This document shows, one piece after another, positions 16,116 through 24,148 of a stretch of DNA of 36,022 bases. Location: positions 8,713-44,734 of the forward strand of contig NZ_JACHJJ010000039.1 of NCBI RefSeq assembly GCF_014203605.1, in the 5' to 3' direction. A program made the position numbers and the translations under genes. The notes beneath the pieces were generated by a model. The model did not search any database and was not told the origin of the DNA. It saw only the letters and a list, made by a program, of their open reading frames with translations. Each line of letters starts with the position of its first letter. Position 1 is the stretch's first letter. The stretch comes from Thiemannella venezuelensis. Lineage in GTDB: Bacteria; Actinomycetota; Actinomycetes; Streptosporangiales; Streptosporangiaceae.

Positions 16116-16802
16116 TCAGGTTCCGGAGGCGGATCCGGGCGTTCGCGGGACGAGCAGTCCTCGGTTGAACGCCTCGGTGACGGCGGCGGCGCGGTCCTTC
16201 ACGCCGAGCTTGGCGTAGATGTTCAGCAGGTGGCTCTTGACCGTGGCCTCGGTGATGAACAGCCGGGCGGCCGTCTCGCGGTTGGTGTTCCCGGCCGCCA
16301 TGAGCTGGAGGACCTCGAGTTCCCGCTGGCTGAGCACCTGCGGGGCGGGGGTCTTGACCCGCTTCATCAGCCGGGCCGCCACCGAGGGTGACAGCACGCT
16401 CTCGCCCTTGGCGGCGGCCCGCGCGCCGCGCAGCAGCTCCTCCCGGGGGGAGTCCTTGAGCAGGTAGCCGGTCGCGCCCGCCTCGATCGCCGGCAGGACG
16501 TGGGTGTCGGTGTCGTAGGTCGTCAGCACCAGCACGCGCGCGGTGACGCCGGCCCTGGCCAGCTCGGTGATCGCGGTCAGCCCGTCCATTCCGGGCATGC
16601 GCAGGTCCATCAGGATCACGTCGGGCCGCAGCTCCTTGGCGAGCCGTACGGCTGCGGCGCCGTCGGCGGCCTCGCCGAGCACCTGGAATCCGGGTGCGGC
16701 GGCGAACATGCTGCTCAGCCCGTCCCGGACGATGGGGTGGTCGTCCGCGATGAGCAGCCGGACCGCGGGCTCGTCCGCCGGTCCGGTCGTGTGATCGGTC
16801 AT
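16116..16802 (-). CDS. NarL/LuxR-family response regulator
   Basis: A 228-residue two-component regulator. The receiver domain has the acidic pair IADDHPIVRDG, the phosphoacceptor Asp at about 66 (VILMDLRMPGMDG) and Lys at about 116 (GYLLKDSPREE). The C-terminal LuxR-type helix-turn-helix reads LSQRELEVLQLMAAGNTNRE and continues with TEATVKSHLLNIYAKLG. The ATG overlaps the stop of the upstream kinase by four bases (ATGA), so the two form a pair. It likely activates the ABC exporter operon it belongs to. Confidence 0.95.
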   Translation of the reverse strand: MTDHTTGPADEPAVRLLIADDHPIVRDGLSSMFAAAPGFQVLGEAADGAAAVRLAKELRPDVILMDLRMPGMDGLTAITELARAGVTARVLVLTTYDTDTHVLPAIEAGATGYLLKDSPREELLRGARAAAKGESVLSPSVAARLMKRVKTPAPQVLSQRELEVLQLMAAGNTNRETAARLFITEATVKSHLLNIYAKLGVKDRAAAVTEAFNRGLLVPRTPGSASGT

Positions 16803-18100
16803 GTGCCGCTCCCCGCCGGCAGGAGGGGGATGCAGGCCGAGATCCCGGTGCCGGCGCCGGGCTCGGACTCGATCCGCAACGTACCGGACAGCCCTTCGAC
16901 GCGCTGCCGCATGATGGTCAGGCCGAACCCGCCGCCGCGGGACGGCGGCTCCGGGCCGCCGTCCGCGGGCGTGCCGGTTCCGAGGGCCGCAGGCGCGAAG
17001 CCCCTGCCGTCATCACGCACGTCCAGCGCCACCTCGTGCTCCAGGTAGGACAGCGTCACCCCGACCCTGGTCGCGCCCGCGTGCTTGGCCACGTTGGCCA
17101 GCGCCTCCTGCGCGGTGCGCAGCAGCGCGAACTCGGCCTCCGGGGTCATCGGCCGCACCGTGCCGGTCGTCGTGACCTGAACGGCCGGCCCGTGCAACCT
17201 CGACCACCGGTCGGCGACGTCGGCGAGCGCGTCGCTCAGGTGCGCGCCGTCCAGCGACCCGGGCCGCAGCGCGTCGACCGAGCGGCGGGCCTCGGCCAGG
17301 CTCTCCCTGGCCAGCTTCTTGACCGCGTCGAAGGGCCGGGCCCACGGCGTCGGTACCTCGTGCATCTGCTCGGCCGCCTGCAACTGCGCGATGATCCCGG
17401 TGAGCCCCTGGGCCAGGGTGTCGTGGATCTCGCGGGCCATCCGCTGGCGCTCGTCGAGAACCCCCGCCTCCCGGGCCTGGGCGAGCAGCTGGGCGTGCAG
17501 GCCGGCGTTCTCGGCGAGCGTCGCCTCCAGCAGCCGGTTCGTCCGGCTCAGTTCCTCGAGGGCCTGCTCGCGCTGCTCCTGCTCCTGCTCGGCGCACCGG
17601 AGCACCCAGGCGGTGCCGCCCATGAGGACGACGTTGGCGACGATGATGACCAGGGACAGCATCAGCCCGGACGAGGTCGCCCCGTCCACGCTGGAGGACT
17701 GGGCGACACCGGCCACGACCGCCACGGCGGCCACGGCCGCCAGGCGCCGCGGCCAGCGCAGGACGGTGAAGGCGTAGATGTAGGGGGCGGGGGTGAGCAA
17801 CCCGAACACGGGATCCCGCACCACCAGAGCCGCCGTGATCACCAGGAGCCCGGCGAAGAACACCTCCATGATCCGCGGCCGGCCCCACCAGGCGGGACGC
17901 AGGGTGAACATGCCGAGCATCCAGGCCGCGGCCGCCCCGCACAGGCCGAGGGTGGTGAGCAGGGAGCCGCCCGCCGAGCGCCCGTCGGCCACCGTGAAGA
18001 CGGCGAGGCCGGCCAGCAACGTGTACGGCACCGCGGTGACCAGAAGGAACGGCGGCTTCTCCTGCGCCGTGATCCCGGGTGGCGACGTCCGACCGCTCAT
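16799..18100 (-). CDS. DesK/LiaS-type sensor histidine kinase
   Basis: A 433-residue kinase with about five transmembrane helices (20-165), a coiled-coil segment (about 168-205), and a HisKA_3 dimerisation domain with RQRMAREIHDTLAQGLTGII (phospho-His at about 226). The HATPase domain follows with EALANVAKHAGATRV and DDGRGFAP. The start ATG at 18098-18100 has a GGAGGAGG tract upstream; a longer open frame into the permease gene is an artefact. Intramembrane sensors of this kind, joined to an ABC exporter, usually respond to cell-envelope stress or peptide antibiotics. The gap to the upstream permease is 44 bp. Confidence 0.93.
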   Translation of the reverse strand: MSGRTSPPGITAQEKPPFLLVTAVPYTLLAGLAVFTVADGRSAGGSLLTTLGLCGAAAAWMLGMFTLRPAWWGRPRIMEVFFAGLLVITAALVVRDPVFGLLTPAPYIYAFTVLRWPRRLAAVAAVAVVAGVAQSSSVDGATSSGLMLSLVIIVANVVLMGGTAWVLRCAEQEQEQREQALEELSRTNRLLEATLAENAGLHAQLLAQAREAGVLDERQRMAREIHDTLAQGLTGIIAQLQAAEQMHEVPTPWARPFDAVKKLARESLAEARRSVDALRPGSLDGAHLSDALADVADRWSRLHGPAVQVTTTGTVRPMTPEAEFALLRTAQEALANVAKHAGATRVGVTLSYLEHEVALDVRDDGRGFAPAALGTGTPADGGPEPPSRGGGFGLTIMRQRVEGLSGTLRIESEPGAGTGISACIPLLPAGSGT

Positions 18101-18144
18101 GGTTCCCTCCTCCGCCTGCTCGAGATCCTCCCCTTCGCGGGGGC

Positions 18145-18933
18145 TCATTGCCAACGGAACCAGCGGACCGCGGCGACCGCGCACCCGAGCGCGTAGGCCG
18201 CCAGGGTCAGGAGCGGGACGGCCGACGGGAACTGGCCCAGGTAGGCCTCCTCGAAGGCCCGCATGCCCGCGCCGAGCGGCGTGTAGTGGCTGATGGTCTG
18301 CAGCACCGGGGGCATGTACGCGACCGGCACCCAGAGCCCGGCGAAGAACATCATCGGGAAGAACAGCACCGTGCCGATCGCCGCGGCCGGGCCGCGGCCG
18401 GGCGCCAGCGCGGTGACGAGCAGGCCGACCGAGAGGAGCGCGGCGGCCGCGAGCAGCCAGGCGACCGCGAAACCGGCGAGGTTCTGCGGAAGGTCCACGC
18501 CGAAGCCGAGCCCGGCCACCGCGAGGAACAGGGCCATCGCCACGAGCGCGGTGGCGAAGTTGGCCGCGAGCTGGGCGGTGAGCACGCGGGCCGGGCCGAC
18601 CGGCGTGGTCTGCATGCGCCGCAGCACGCCGTTCTCCCGGTAGCCCGCCAGCGTGGCCGGCAGGGCGGTCAGCGCCAGGATGGCCAGGTTGAACAGGATC
18701 AGGACGGGCACGTAGAGGTCGAAGATCGTCATGCCGCCGCCGGTCGCCACGGGTTCCCGCAGGGCGGGGACGCCGCCCAGGATGACCAGCACGACCAGCG
18801 GGCAGCCGACGCCCCACAGGGGGCCGACCTTGTCGCGGACGCTCAGTGTGAGCTCGGCCCTGACGAGCCTCCACGTCGCCGAACCGTGCGCGGCGGTGAA
18901 GGGGGTCGCGGTGGCGGTGTTCAGGGTTGACAT
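18145..18933 (-). CDS. ABC-2 type permease
   Basis: A 262-residue membrane subunit of an ABC exporter, with six helices in the ABC-2 arrangement: LVRAELTLSVRDKVGPLW at the N-terminus, VLILFNLAILALTALPATLAGYRENGVLRRM carrying the characteristic short cytoplasmic stretch, and FFPMMFFAGLWVPVAYMPP near helix five. It sits 49 bp downstream of its ATPase and upstream of the kinase/regulator pair. Most likely it exports an antimicrobial, lipid or peptide; the substrate is unknown. Confidence 0.92.
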   Translation of the reverse strand: MSTLNTATATPFTAAHGSATWRLVRAELTLSVRDKVGPLWGVGCPLVVLVILGGVPALREPVATGGGMTIFDLYVPVLILFNLAILALTALPATLAGYRENGVLRRMQTTPVGPARVLTAQLAANFATALVAMALFLAVAGLGFGVDLPQNLAGFAVAWLLAAAALLSVGLLVTALAPGRGPAAAIGTVLFFPMMFFAGLWVPVAYMPPVLQTISHYTPLGAGMRAFEEAYLGQFPSAVPLLTLAAYALGCAVAAVRWFRWQ

Positions 18934-18982
18934 GAGGAGGACTCCCTCTCTTTTCGGGCTTCTCTCGGACTCGGTGGTCGTG

Positions 18983-19912
18983 CTACTTCGCGTCGGGTCC
19001 CACGGCGTCGAGGTGTCTGCCGGTCAGCTCGACGAACGCGTCCTCCAGGCTGGCCTGCTCGACGCGCAGCCGTTCGGCCACGATCCGGTTGCGGGCCAGT
19101 ACGGTGGTGACGGCGTTGAGCGCGTTGTCGTTGCCGTCGACGATGACGAACTCGCCCCGGCGGGTGACGCCGGAGACGTCGGGCAGGCTCGTCAGCAGGT
19201 GGTCGTCCAGCGGCCTGGACGGGCGGAACCGGATCCGCTGCTCGATGCGGGCCCGTTCGGTCAGACCGGCCGGGGTGTCCACCGCGACGACGCGGCCGGC
19301 GTCGATCAGCGCCAGCCGGTCGCACAGCCGCTCGGCCTCCTCCATGAAGTGGGTGACCAGCACGATCGTCACCCCGCGCGAGCGCACGCCCTCGATGAGG
19401 GCCCAGGTGTCGCGCCGGGCCTGCGGGTCGAGGCCGGTGGTGAGCTCGTCGAGGATCGCCACCCGGGGGTCCCCGACGAGCGCCAGCGCGATCGAAAGCC
19501 GCTGCTTCTGGCCGCCGGACAGCTTGGCGTAGGCGGTCTTCGCCTTGGCCGCCAGGCCGAGGTCGTCCATCAGCGCGCGCCAGTCGGCCGGGGCGGGGTA
19601 GAAGGAGCTGTAGAGCTCCAGGGCCTCGGCGACCTGCAACCGGTCGGGGAGGCAGCCGGCCTGCAGCTGGACGCCGAGCCGCCGGGTCAGCCCGGCGCGG
19701 TCCCGGCGGGGGTCGAGCCCGCACACCGTGATCTCACCCCGGTCCGGCGTCCGCAGGCCCGCGATGCACTCCACGGTCGTCGTCTTGCCGGCGCCGTTCG
19801 GGCCGAGGATCCCGAAGATCTCGCCTTCCTGGACGGTGAGCGAGACGTCGTCGACCGCGATCTTGTCGTCGTAGCGCTTGCGGAGGTTGCGTACCTCGAT
19901 CACTGCTGGCAT
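18983..19912 (-). CDS. ABC transporter ATP-binding protein (drug-exporter type)
   Basis: A 309-residue ATPase. Walker A GPNGAGKT is at about 37-44, the signature LSGGQKQR at about 131-138 and Walker B VAILDELTTGLDP at about 150-162. The Leu after the catalytic Glu replaces the common Pro. The His switch is in VTHFMEEAE. A C-terminal DUF4162-like region (about 220-309) is typical of DrrA-type exporters. The ATG at 19910-19912 has GGAAGGA about eight bases upstream; a longer in-frame start at 19987 is less likely. It is the first gene of an ATPase, permease, kinase, regulator operon. Confidence 0.93.
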   Translation of the reverse strand: MPAVIEVRNLRKRYDDKIAVDDVSLTVQEGEIFGILGPNGAGKTTTVECIAGLRTPDRGEITVCGLDPRRDRAGLTRRLGVQLQAGCLPDRLQVAEALELYSSFYPAPADWRALMDDLGLAAKAKTAYAKLSGGQKQRLSIALALVGDPRVAILDELTTGLDPQARRDTWALIEGVRSRGVTIVLVTHFMEEAERLCDRLALIDAGRVVAVDTPAGLTERARIEQRIRFRPSRPLDDHLLTSLPDVSGVTRRGEFVIVDGNDNALNAVTTVLARNRIVAERLRVEQASLEDAFVELTGRHLDAVGPDAK

Positions 19913-20041
19913 GTGCGCGTCCTTCCGGGCTCGGCCGCCGCTGTTCGGCTGCACCAAGCGTCCTACGGACGGCACTTCCTCCGACATCGGCCGACGGACG
20001 GGACCTGGCCGCCGGGCGGTGGGGACGCCGGCTCAGCCGAG

Positions 20042-20083
20042 CGGCCGGGTTCGATCCACCGATCGGTGGATCGCACCCGGCCG
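20042..20083 (-). terminator. 42-bp near-perfect palindrome, probable terminator
   Basis: Bases 20042-20062 are mirrored by 20063-20083 with a single mismatch (20051 with 20074). The innermost 22 bp (20052-20073) are a perfect palindrome centred on GATC. It begins just beyond the stop codon of the CHASE3 kinase and stands before the ABC operon on the same strand, so a terminator that separates the two units is the likeliest role; a protein-binding operator is the alternative. Confidence 0.7.
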
Positions 20084-20085
20084 GG

Positions 20086-21840
20086 TCAGCCCGCGCCCGG
20101 CCGTACGGCCTCCGCTCCCCGGGCGTCCTGCGCCGGGCCGCCCGTCTCCGCCCCGCCCGCCTCCGCCCCGCCCGTCTCCGCCCCGTCCGTCTCCGCCCCG
20201 TCCGCGGCGGGCAGCGCCATGACGAAGCGGGTCCCGTCCGTGTACCCGGTGTCGAGCCAGATCCGCCCGCGGTGGTACTCGACGATCTTCCGGCAGATCG
20301 CGAGGCCGATCCCCGTCCCCGCGTAGGCGTCCCGGGTGTGCAGCCGCTGGAAGATGACGAAGATCTTGTCGGCGAACCGGGCGTCGATGCCGATGCCGTT
20401 GTCGGCCACGGTGACGTGCCACTCCGGGCCCTCGCGCCGCGCCTCGATCCGGATCACCGGCGCGCGGTCGGGACGGCGGAACTTGATCGCGTTGCCGATC
20501 AGGTTCTGCCAGAGCATCACGAACTGCGACCGGTCCCCCCGCATCACCGGCAGCTCCCCGACCTCGACCGCGGCCCCGGAGTCCTCGACCGCGGCCGAGA
20601 GGTTCCGCAGGGCCGCCGCGACCGCGCCGCCGAGGCCGAACTCCACCGGGTCCCTGGTGATCCGGCCGACCCGGGAGAAGGTGAGCAGCTCGTTGATGAG
20701 CTCCTGCATGCGCTTGGCGCCGTCCACGGCGAAGGCGATGTACTGCTTGGCCCGGTCGTCGAGCTGGTCGCCGTAGCGCTGCTCCAGCATCTGGGTGAAG
20801 CTGGCGACCTTGCGCAGCGGCTCCTGCAGGTCGTGGCTGGCCACGTAGGCGAACTGCTCCAGCTCGGTGTTCGAGCGCTTGAGCTCGGTGGCCTGGTCGG
20901 CCAGGAGCCGCTGGGAGCGGCGGGTCTCCTCCAGCTCGGCGACGATCCGCTCGCGCATCGCCTCCATGTCGCGGGCGAGCTCGGCCAGGTCGGCCGGGCC
21001 GCCGGTGTCGATGCGGTACTCGAAGTCGCCGCCAGTGACCCGGCGCGAGGCGGCGGCCAGCCGCTCCAGCGGGCGGAACACCACCAGCCGGAGCAGGACC
21101 GCCATCACCAGGACGGCCAGCAGCAGGACCGCGAGGATGGCGATGAAGGCGGTGTCCCGCCCCACCCGGGCGGACTCCAGGGCGGCGCGGGCCCTGTCCC
21201 GTTCCCGGGTCCAGGTGGTGTTGTAGGCCTCCATCGCGCTCCGCACCGCGTCGAAGGCGCGTTTGCTCTCCGCCGCCCGGCCCGGGTCCACCGTCTCCGG
21301 TCCCTCACGCCGGGTGAGCTCGATCATGGGCTCCGCGTGCCGGACCCGCCACTCCTCGGCGAGACGCTCCAGCCGGTCCAGTTCCCGGGCGGTCTCCCCC
21401 TCCGGCATGAGCGCCCGGATGCGCTCCGCCGACCGGAGCTCGGCCTGCCGGCCTTCCGCATACGGCCTCAGGAACTCCTCCTTGCCGGTGAGGACGAAGC
21501 TCTGCGCACCGGACTCCTGGTTGAGCAGGGCCGTCTCCAGCCGTTCCCCCTCGGTGCGGGCCGGGGAGATCCGGTCGGCCAGGTGGTTGGAGACCTCGGC
21601 GGTGTTGCGCAGGACCAGCGCCCCCAGCACGGCGGCCGCGCAGAGCAGGAGGGACATGGCGATGAGCACGAGGGTGAACCAGCCCTGCGCGCTCCAGCGG
21701 CCCACCCGGGGTTCCGCCGGAGCAGGAGCGGCCGTCCCGTCGGCGGACGCCGTCCCGTCAGCGGGCACCGTCCTGTCAGCGGGCACCGTCCCGTCGGCGG
21801 ACGCCTTCCTGTCGGCGGGCACCGTCTCGTCAGCGGGCAT
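20086..21840 (-). CDS. Orphan sensor histidine kinase with CHASE3 and HAMP domains
   Basis: A 584-residue kinase. A low-complexity N-terminus built of about six ADGTV/PADRTV-like repeats (1-40) leads to a membrane helix (about 54-77) and a CHASE3 extracellular sensor (about 78-228, with SGAQSFVLTGKEEFLRPY). A second helix (about 230-253), a HAMP linker and a coiled coil follow. The HisKA H-box AYVASHDLQEPLRKVASF has His at about 336, and the ATPase domain has WQNLIGNAIKF and VADNGIGI. The kinase core resembles bacteriophytochrome-type phosphorelay kinases. The C-terminus is again repetitive (GAETDG/GAETGG). No response regulator is adjacent. The ATG has GGGAG four bases upstream. Confidence 0.88.
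   Translation of the reverse strand: MPADETVPADRKASADGTVPADRTVPADGTASADGTAAPAPAEPRVGRWSAQGWFTLVLIAMSLLLCAAAVLGALVLRNTAEVSNHLADRISPARTEGERLETALLNQESGAQSFVLTGKEEFLRPYAEGRQAELRSAERIRALMPEGETARELDRLERLAEEWRVRHAEPMIELTRREGPETVDPGRAAESKRAFDAVRSAMEAYNTTWTRERDRARAALESARVGRDTAFIAILAVLLLAVLVMAVLLRLVVFRPLERLAAASRRVTGGDFEYRIDTGGPADLAELARDMEAMRERIVAELEETRRSQRLLADQATELKRSNTELEQFAYVASHDLQEPLRKVASFTQMLEQRYGDQLDDRAKQYIAFAVDGAKRMQELINELLTFSRVGRITRDPVEFGLGGAVAAALRNLSAAVEDSGAAVEVGELPVMRGDRSQFVMLWQNLIGNAIKFRRPDRAPVIRIEARREGPEWHVTVADNGIGIDARFADKIFVIFQRLHTRDAYAGTGIGLAICRKIVEYHRGRIWLDTGYTDGTRFVMALPAADGAETDGAETGGAEAGGAETGGPAQDARGAEAVRPGAG
20138..20205. repeat. Imperfect 15-bp tandem repeats in the 3' end of the kinase gene
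   Basis: About four 15-bp units of the kind CCCGTCTCCGCCCCG repeat in tandem and encode the GAETDG/GAETGG tail of the kinase. The unit length keeps the frame, so copy number could vary without breaking the protein. Confidence 0.8.
21720..21840. repeat. Imperfect 18-21-bp repeats in the 5' end of the kinase gene
   Basis: Repeats containing GTCRGCGGRCRCCGTC encode the (P/S)ADGT(V/A) N-terminal extension of the CHASE3 kinase. As at the 3' end of the gene, the repeats are in frame. Confidence 0.75.
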
Positions 21841-22025
21841 CGCGCTCCCATCCGGTGGCGGCACGGTCCCGGACGGGACCGGAGGGCTCGGCACGTTGAG
21901 GAAAGATACCGGAATCCGTCCTTCCCGGACCGGGCGGAGTGAGGGATGCCTCTCCCGCCGCACCGCCGGAGCCCCGCGCCGCCGGAACCCCGCACCGGCG
22001 GGAGCCCGGCCGCGCGCGCCGGGGC

Positions 22026-22817
22026 TCAGTCGAACATGTCGGGGTCGGAGGCGACGATCTGGTCGTACAGGGGCTGGAAGTTGATCCAGCCGACGAAGTC
22101 GTTGCCGATCTGGCCGTGGGTGAGCTTGGCGTTCTCGTGGTCGATCGGGACGGTGGGGCCGGCGGCCTTGGCCAGCAGCTGGGCCTGGCAGCTGCGCTCC
22201 ATGGTGATGAACCACCAGGCGGCGGCGTCGACGCTGTCGCCGACGGTGAGCAGACCGTGGTTGCGGAGGATGACCGCCTTGTGCGAGCCGAGGGCCCGGG
22301 CGATGCGGCGGCCCTCCTCGGTCTCCACGACCACGCCGGTGTAGTCGTCGAACAGGCCGTGGTCCTCGTAGAACGCGCACGCGTCCTGGGTGAGCGGCTC
22401 CAGCAGGGCGCCCAGCGACGACAGCGCCTTGCCGTGCACCGAGTGCGAGTGCGCGGCGGCGACCGCGTCGGGGCGGGCCTGGTGGACCATGGCGTGGATG
22501 GCGAAGGCGGCCTGGTTGACGTGGTGGCGCCCCTCGACCACCTGGCCCTCGTGGTTGACCAGGATCAGGTCGCTGACCTTGATCTGCTTGAAGGACATGC
22601 CGAACGGGTTCACCCAGAAGTGGTCGGTGTGCTCGGGGTCGCGGGCGGTGATGTGGCCCGCCACGCCCTCCTCGAAGCCGAACCGGCCGAACAGGCGCAG
22701 GGCGGCGACCAGGCGTTCCTGGCGGTGCCGCCGCTCCTCCTGCACGGTCTCGAACTTCTGCGGCAGCCGGAAGGTGAGCCGGTCGGCGGGGACGGGCTGC
22801 AGGTCGGACAGGCTCAT
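22026..22817 (-). CDS. Class II aldolase/adducin family protein
   Basis: A 263-residue cytoplasmic enzyme of the class II aldolase fold. The zinc-ligand His pair is in VAAAHSHSVHG, a further His in ILRNHGLLTVGDS, and GVAGHITARDPEHTDHFWVNPFG is the family's N-terminal block. Relatives cleave or decarboxylate sugar phosphates or other hydroxy-acids; in actinomycetes this subgroup is mostly uncharacterised. The ATG has GGAG six bases upstream. It lies 32 bp behind the lactate-monooxygenase-like gene, forming a two-gene operon that suggests consecutive steps in hydroxy-acid metabolism. Confidence 0.87.
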   Translation of the reverse strand: MSLSDLQPVPADRLTFRLPQKFETVQEERRHRQERLVAALRLFGRFGFEEGVAGHITARDPEHTDHFWVNPFGMSFKQIKVSDLILVNHEGQVVEGRHHVNQAAFAIHAMVHQARPDAVAAAHSHSVHGKALSSLGALLEPLTQDACAFYEDHGLFDDYTGVVVETEEGRRIARALGSHKAVILRNHGLLTVGDSVDAAAWWFITMERSCQAQLLAKAAGPTVPIDHENAKLTHGQIGNDFVGWINFQPLYDQIVASDPDMFD

Positions 22818-22849
22818 GCGCGCTCCAGGGAGAGGGTCGGGGGAAGGGG

Positions 22850-24004
22850 TCAGGACTGCGGAACCAGGACCGAGGGGTCGAGCCCGCCCGGCGTGCGGTG
22901 GCCCGCCAGGCCGAGGGTGAGGTCGAGTTCGGCCAGGAGGCTGCGGAGCACGTGGCGCACGCCGTCCTCACCGCCGCACGCCAGGCCCCACATGTACGGC
23001 CTGCCGAGCAGCACGGCCCGCGCGCCGAGGGCGAGGGCCTTGACGACGTCGGCCCCGCTCCGCACGCCGGAGTCGAACAGCACGGTCAGCCGGTCGCCGA
23101 CGGCCTCCGCGATCGGCGCGAGGGCGTCGAGGGAGGCGAGCGCGCCGTCGACCTGGCGCCCGCCGTGGTTGGAGACGACGACGCCGTCCATGCCCGCGTC
23201 GGCGGCGCGGCGGGCGTCGTCCACGTGCTGGACGCCCTTCAGGACGATCGGCCCGTCCCAGTTCTCGCGCAGCAGCGGGAGCTGGTCCCAGGTGTGGGCG
23301 CGGCCGTTGAACATCGGCACCCACTGCATGATCGCCGCGTCCAGGTCCTCCTCGACCGGCCGTGCCAGCCGTGAGCGGAAGACCGGGTCGGACAGCGGGA
23401 TCGCCAGCCCGGTCCCGCGCAGGAACGGCAGGTAGGCGCGGTCGAGGTCGTTGGGGCGCCAGGCCAGGGTCCAGGTGTCGAGCGTGACCACCAGGGTGTC
23501 GTAGCCGTTCTTGCGCGCGCCCTCCAGCAGGCTGAGGGTGACCTCGTCGTCGTGCGGCCAGTACAGCTGGTACCACCGGGGGCCGCCCGCCGCGGCGACC
23601 TCCTCCATCGTGTGGGAGGAGGCGGTGCTGAGCACCATGGGCAGGCCGAGCGAGGCCGCGGCGCGGGAGGTCGCCAGCTCACCGTGCGGGTGCACGATCG
23701 ACTGCACGCCGACCGGTGCCAGTGCGACGGGCGCGGGGTAGGTCCTGCCGAACAGCTCGGTGCCCAGGTCCCGGGCCGAGACGTCGCGCAGCATCCTCGG
23801 CACGATCCGCCGCCGGTCGAAGGCCTCCCGGTTGGCCCGGTCGGTCGCGCCCGTCCCCGCGGAACCGGCCACGTACCAGTAGGCCCCGGGGTCGAGCCGC
23901 TCCCGGGCGGCCCGTTCCAGCTCGGCGAGGTCGGCCGAGTACGGCGGGCGCACGCCGGCCAGGCCGTTGAGGTAGATCTCGTACTGGTAGTCGGAGAATG
24001 CCAC
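22850..24004 (-). CDS. Lactate 2-monooxygenase-like alpha-hydroxy-acid oxidase (FMN)
   Basis: A 384-residue FMN enzyme of the alpha-hydroxy-acid oxidase family. Its TIM-barrel motifs include ALAPVGVQSIVHPHGE near residue 90, LVVTLDTWTLAWRPNDLDRA (the TLDTW..WRP pattern of lactate 2-monooxygenase), the catalytic His in VVSNHGGRQVDGALASLDAL and the FMN-phosphate site LFDSGVRSGADVVKALALGARAVLLGRP. Lactate 2-monooxygenase turns L-lactate into acetate and CO2; the true substrate here may be another hydroxy-acid. The start is GTG at 24002-24004. It is divergent from a PucR-type regulator that likely controls it. Confidence 0.88.
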   Translation of the reverse strand: MAFSDYQYEIYLNGLAGVRPPYSADLAELERAARERLDPGAYWYVAGSAGTGATDRANREAFDRRRIVPRMLRDVSARDLGTELFGRTYPAPVALAPVGVQSIVHPHGELATSRAAASLGLPMVLSTASSHTMEEVAAAGGPRWYQLYWPHDDEVTLSLLEGARKNGYDTLVVTLDTWTLAWRPNDLDRAYLPFLRGTGLAIPLSDPVFRSRLARPVEEDLDAAIMQWVPMFNGRAHTWDQLPLLRENWDGPIVLKGVQHVDDARRAADAGMDGVVVSNHGGRQVDGALASLDALAPIAEAVGDRLTVLFDSGVRSGADVVKALALGARAVLLGRPYMWGLACGGEDGVRHVLRSLLAELDLTLGLAGHRTPGGLDPSVLVPQS

Positions 24005-24055
24005 CGGTCCAGCGTGGCCTCCGCGGCCCGGCGTGTCCACGGCCCGGAGACTCGA

Positions 24056-24144
24056 ATTGTGTTCGGTTTCATTGTGCGGCGGCACAACCGGCCCGGCCGT
24101 CCCTGCGCGACCGGCGCCGGCACAATCGGCGCTGGCACAATCGG
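24056..24144. promoter_or_regulatory. Cluster of TTGTG/CACAA boxes in the divergent PucR/oxidase gap
   Basis: GGCACAAYCGG occurs in direct orientation at 24081-24091, 24119-24129 and 24134-24144, the last two exactly 15 bp apart. Inverted copies of the core lie at 24057-24061 and 24072-24076. The pair at 24072-24087 forms a perfect palindrome, TTGTGC-GGCG-GCACAA. These are strong candidates for binding sites of the adjacent PucR-type regulator. Confidence 0.75.
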
Positions 24145-24148
24145 TTCC

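Noticed and set aside
16101-16121. ACCTG...CAGGT palindrome between the NarL regulator and VOC gene
   Set aside because: It overlaps the stop codon of the regulator and the arms are only five bases; too weak to claim an operator.
16799-18874. 691-codon version of the DesK-type kinase
   Set aside because: The extra N-terminus is the permease gene read in another frame; the ATG at 18100 has a strong ribosome site.
21720-21840. Short regularly spaced repeats that could suggest a CRISPR array
   Set aside because: They are contiguous, coding and without spacers; they form a low-complexity N-terminus.
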